The notes beneath the pieces are model-generated. The model was not told the origin of the DNA, ran no database searches, and worked only from the letters and a program-made list of their open reading frames with translations. A DNA stretch of 64,000 nucleotides. Source: Luteolibacter yonseiensis (GTDB lineage Bacteria > Verrucomicrobiota > Verrucomicrobiia > Verrucomicrobiales > Akkermansiaceae). A program made the translations under genes and the position numbers. Positions 61,952-64,000 of this stretch are shown piece after piece. The stretch lies in contig NZ_JAENIK010000001.1 in assembly GCF_016595465.1 (NCBI RefSeq), positions 124,001-188,000 of the forward strand, read 5' to 3'. Every line of letters begins with the position of its first letter. Positions within the stretch are counted from its first letter, which is position 1.

Positions 61952-62286
61952 GGGGAGGCGGGGTGGTCGAGGTTGAGCTGGCGCACCTGGTCGAGGAGCG
62001 CGGCGAGTTTCCTGCCGGAATCCGTCAGATCATAGTCCACATGGGCCGGGAGGCCGGGGTGCTCCGTGCGGACCAGCACGCCGAAGACGACGAGCTTGCG
62101 CAGGCGTTCGTTCAGCACCTTGGTGGAGATGCCGGGGATGAAGCGTTCCAGTTCTCCTGGACGCTTGATTTCCTGCGCCACGGCGGCGACCACGGAGGAG
62201 CTCCACTTGCAGCCGATGACATCCTCGAAGCGGTGGTAGTTCGTGCGGTCGCTCAGCGGGATGAACTTCGGCTTTCCGGATGGCAT
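61948..62286 (-). CDS. HxlR-family transcriptional regulator
   Basis: A 112-residue winged-helix protein from the ATG at 62286: GCKWSSSVVAAVAQEIKRPGELERFIPGISTKVLNERLRKLVVFGVLVRTEHPGLPAHVDYDLTDSGRKL. HxlR/MarR-like regulators of this type often sense reactive electrophiles or oxidants through an N-terminal cysteine; Cys26 is in the right area. It overlaps the MOSC gene by four bases and is divergent from the thioredoxin-like gene, which it may control. Confidence 0.9.
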   Translation of the reverse strand: MPSGKPKFIPLSDRTNYHRFEDVIGCKWSSSVVAAVAQEIKRPGELERFIPGISTKVLNERLRKLVVFGVLVRTEHPGLPAHVDYDLTDSGRKLAALLDQVRQLNLDHPASP

Positions 62287-62323
62287 GCCACCAGAAGACA
62301 GAGGGGAGCGGATGGTGTCGAGA

Positions 62324-62341
62324 GGGAACCTTTTGGTAACC
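62324..62341. promoter_or_regulatory. candidate HxlR operator: direct repeat GGGAACC/GGTAACC
   Basis: Two 7-base half-sites, GGGAACC and GGTAACC, are 11 bases apart (start to start) in the divergent region, 38 bases upstream of the HxlR start. It is a possible regulator site, offered on position and repetition only. Confidence 0.25.
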
Positions 62342-62446
62342 CCCCCGGAGGAAAGTGCCCTGTTCGCGAAAACGGGATGCGGTGGATGATGGCGGCGCGA
62401 CACGAAATCCGATCGCGACCCAATAACCGAAAAACAAATCATCATC

Positions 62447-62683
62447 ATGAAAACGACTGCCACCTTCTACCATGCCGGTTGCCCTGTCTGCGTGGAGGCC
62501 GAACAAAGTGTCGCCCTCTCGCTGGATCCCGCCCGCTTCGATGTCGAAATCGTCCATCTCGGCGACCAGGCCGGGCGCGTGGGCGAAGCGAAGGCGGCGG
62601 GCGTGAAGTCCGTGCCCGCGCTGGTGCTGGGCGGGGTTCCGTTCCACATCAACTTCGGTGCCGCCATCGAGGCGCTGGGCTGA
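62447..62683 (+). CDS. small thioredoxin/glutaredoxin-like protein
   Basis: A 78-residue thioredoxin-fold protein with active site C12-P-V-C15 in ATFYHAGCPVCVEAEQ and a cis-proline region VKSVPALVLGGVPFHINFGA. The length is that of a glutaredoxin-like electron carrier. It is divergent from the HxlR-MOSC operon, which makes a joint redox-stress response likely. It is convergent with the YdjM-like gene. Confidence 0.88.
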   Translation: MKTTATFYHAGCPVCVEAEQSVALSLDPARFDVEIVHLGDQAGRVGEAKAAGVKSVPALVLGGVPFHINFGAAIEALG

Positions 62684-62695
62684 TGCATCACCGGT

Positions 62696-62722
62696 CCCGT
62701 TTCCTCTCCGTGGGGAAACGGG
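62696..62722. terminator. hairpin between convergent thioredoxin-like and YdjM-like genes
   Basis: CCCGTTTCC (62696-62704) and GGAAACGGG (62714-62722) form nine perfect pairs. It is 12 bases after the thioredoxin-like stop codon and could serve as a two-way terminator. Confidence 0.55.
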
Positions 62723-62736
62723 GCTTGGTGCCGGGG

Positions 62737-63894
62737 TCACTCGACGACCGGCAGGAATTCCGGCAGGCTCCCGGCCACTCCGGCCAGCCGGGGATTGGCT
62801 TCCCAGTTGTCCCGATTGTTGAAAATCCTGCCGAGCAACCGCTCCAGGTAATCTCCACCCGTCCCTGCCGATGGCGTGATCCGCCGCAGCCGGTCTTCCT
62901 TGGTCGTGGCGTCCACCACCCACGACGAGGCGAGACGGCTGTCCACCATCCCTTTTTTACTGCCCCATGTGCGGGCCTCCGGCAGGCGCAGGTCCCCGAT
63001 CCACGCGCCCTTCGCGTGGGGGCGTGCGATCCACCAGCCCTGTGTCGCGGCGGCGAGTGTCTTCATCTCGCGCAATTCCGCCACGCCGGCCATGGCTTCC
63101 GTGCTTTTTTGATAGATCGTCCACCGCACCGGATGGTCCGCAGGCTCGAACACGCTGCGGTAACCCACCTGGAATTCGTCGCCACGGTCCAGCACGGACC
63201 GCCACAGGAAGATGTTGAACGGGGTGGGGGACTCCATGCGCCGCACCCATTTCGTTCCACGCCGTGCCAGGTCCGCCTCGAATCCCGCCGACGCACGCCA
63301 CTGCATGCCCGCCGCCAGCAGGGCGTAGCCCGCGCTCAACCCCAGCCCCCAGGCCAGCAGCTTCCGTCGTTTCGATGCGGGTGCGGGGGCTGTTTTCCTG
63401 CCCCGTTTTTTCCCCGGCTTTTCCATGGGCAGGCATGCGAGCCACACCGCGGTGACCACCAGCGGTCCGGAGAACCAGAAGTCCGTCCGATGCAGGATGC
63501 CGAACGCCACCCGGCCGCCGGGAACAGGCCATAAAAACGAGACGCCTTCCACCGTGAACCCATCCACCAGGACATGCGCCCACCACACCGCCAGCACGAA
63601 AAAAGCCGCCTCGGACCGTGAGACCTTCTCCCGTTTCCAAACCTTTTCCAGTCCGCGCGCCGCCCACCATGCGCCCAATCCGGTGATGATCAGCGAATGG
63701 CCCAGCCCGCGCCCGCATGCCAGCTCCCGCGCCGTATCCAGGAATGGAGAAACCAGCAACTCGAACAGCTCGGGAACCAACCCGAACAACGCCCCCCACA
63801 CCAACGCGAGCTTTCCCAGCTTCCTGCCCATCATCATCTCGCCGATGATCGCCCCCAAAGCTGCCTGCGTGATCCAATGCACGCCGCCGACCAT
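62737..63894 (-). CDS. YdjM-like (DUF457) membrane-bound metal-dependent hydrolase family protein
   Basis: A 385-residue protein. The N-terminal half has four or five hydrophobic segments and histidine motifs of the YdjM/DUF457 family: VHWITQAALGAIIGEM, LGKLALVWGALFGLVPELFELLV, GRGLGHSLIITGLGAWW and FFVLAVWWAHVLVDGFT. A further transmembrane helix is at about 185-205 (LLAWGLGLSAGYALLAAGM). The C-terminal half (205-385) is soluble and probably periplasmic. Hydrolase activity is assumed for the family, not shown. The start is the first ATG in a hydrophobic frame at 63894; about 100 bases of window remain upstream. Confidence 0.82.
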   Translation of the reverse strand: MVGGVHWITQAALGAIIGEMMMGRKLGKLALVWGALFGLVPELFELLVSPFLDTARELACGRGLGHSLIITGLGAWWAARGLEKVWKREKVSRSEAAFFVLAVWWAHVLVDGFTVEGVSFLWPVPGGRVAFGILHRTDFWFSGPLVVTAVWLACLPMEKPGKKRGRKTAPAPASKRRKLLAWGLGLSAGYALLAAGMQWRASAGFEADLARRGTKWVRRMESPTPFNIFLWRSVLDRGDEFQVGYRSVFEPADHPVRWTIYQKSTEAMAGVAELREMKTLAAATQGWWIARPHAKGAWIGDLRLPEARTWGSKKGMVDSRLASSWVVDATTKEDRLRRITPSAGTGGDYLERLLGRIFNNRDNWEANPRLAGVAGSLPEFLPVVE

Positions 63895-64000
63895 GCCTGA
63901 ATTTTTTCATTCGGGAACTCCGAAACACGACCGGTCCTCAATTCGGACGGTGGTTTGCGAGGTGTCCTACGGAATCCATGGAACCGATGTCCCGGCTCAC

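Overview
The window is about 64 kb of GC-rich chromosome from what looks like a Verrucomicrobiota bacterium, probably a Luteolibacter-like member of the Verrucomicrobiaceae. The taxonomic clues are a PEP-CTERM protein, a very large autotransporter-type beta-strand repeat protein, LamG proteins ending in a DxDGDGxxNxxE tail, a Verru_Chthon cassette A-like giant protein, an ECF sigma factor with a membrane/TPR extension, and formylglycine-type sulfatases. This assignment is inferred from family content. I saw no rRNA, tRNA or CRISPR array.

1-11035 (all minus strand): a run of eight secreted or envelope proteins. They are two DUF1254/DUF1214 proteins, a PEP-CTERM protein, an arylsulfatase, a secreted HAD phosphatase, two outer-membrane beta-barrel proteins and a large 'carbohydrate-binding family V/XII'-like protein. 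The beta-barrel, HAD and sulfatase genes are packed as an operon. 11650-17.4 kb: a duplicated-domain hypothetical protein divergent from an ECF sigma/TPR fusion, a REP-type palindrome cluster, a membrane-anchored VWA protein, and an IS200-like REP-associated (RAYT-type) transposase surrounded by palindromes and unusual short tandem repeats.

17.4-25.7 kb: a second sulfatase, a GYF/RDD membrane protein, a DUF2007 protein, a UvrD/PcrA-like helicase, a run of small genes (TerB-like, GNAT, DUF3634-like, SecD-head-like) and polX. 26.1-44.0 kb: three giant exported proteins (2598, 1347 and 1263 aa) with smaller secreted companions, transcription breaks marked by strong hairpins, and a 19-bp tandem repeat.

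44.3-53.3 kb: a NarL-type two-component pair, a zeta-toxin-like kinase with a small partner, the processing protease Prc next to a degenerate HtrA/PDZ lipoprotein, a ParE/addiction-module toxin-antitoxin pair, and dapB. 53.4-58.8 kb: a large TPR protein and the divergent xylA/xylR pair, whose short intergenic region carries two tandem dyads that look like XylR operators. 59.0-64 kb: a tightly coupled AlbA_2/ATPase plus ParA pair (a possible undescribed system), an HxlR-MOSC operon divergent from a small thioredoxin-like protein, and a YdjM-like membrane protein.

The most promising unknowns are the DUF1254/sulfatase/HAD/porin cluster, the AlbA_2-ParA pair, the RAYT/REP/tandem-repeat island and the zeta-like pair with an unrecognised antitoxin candidate.
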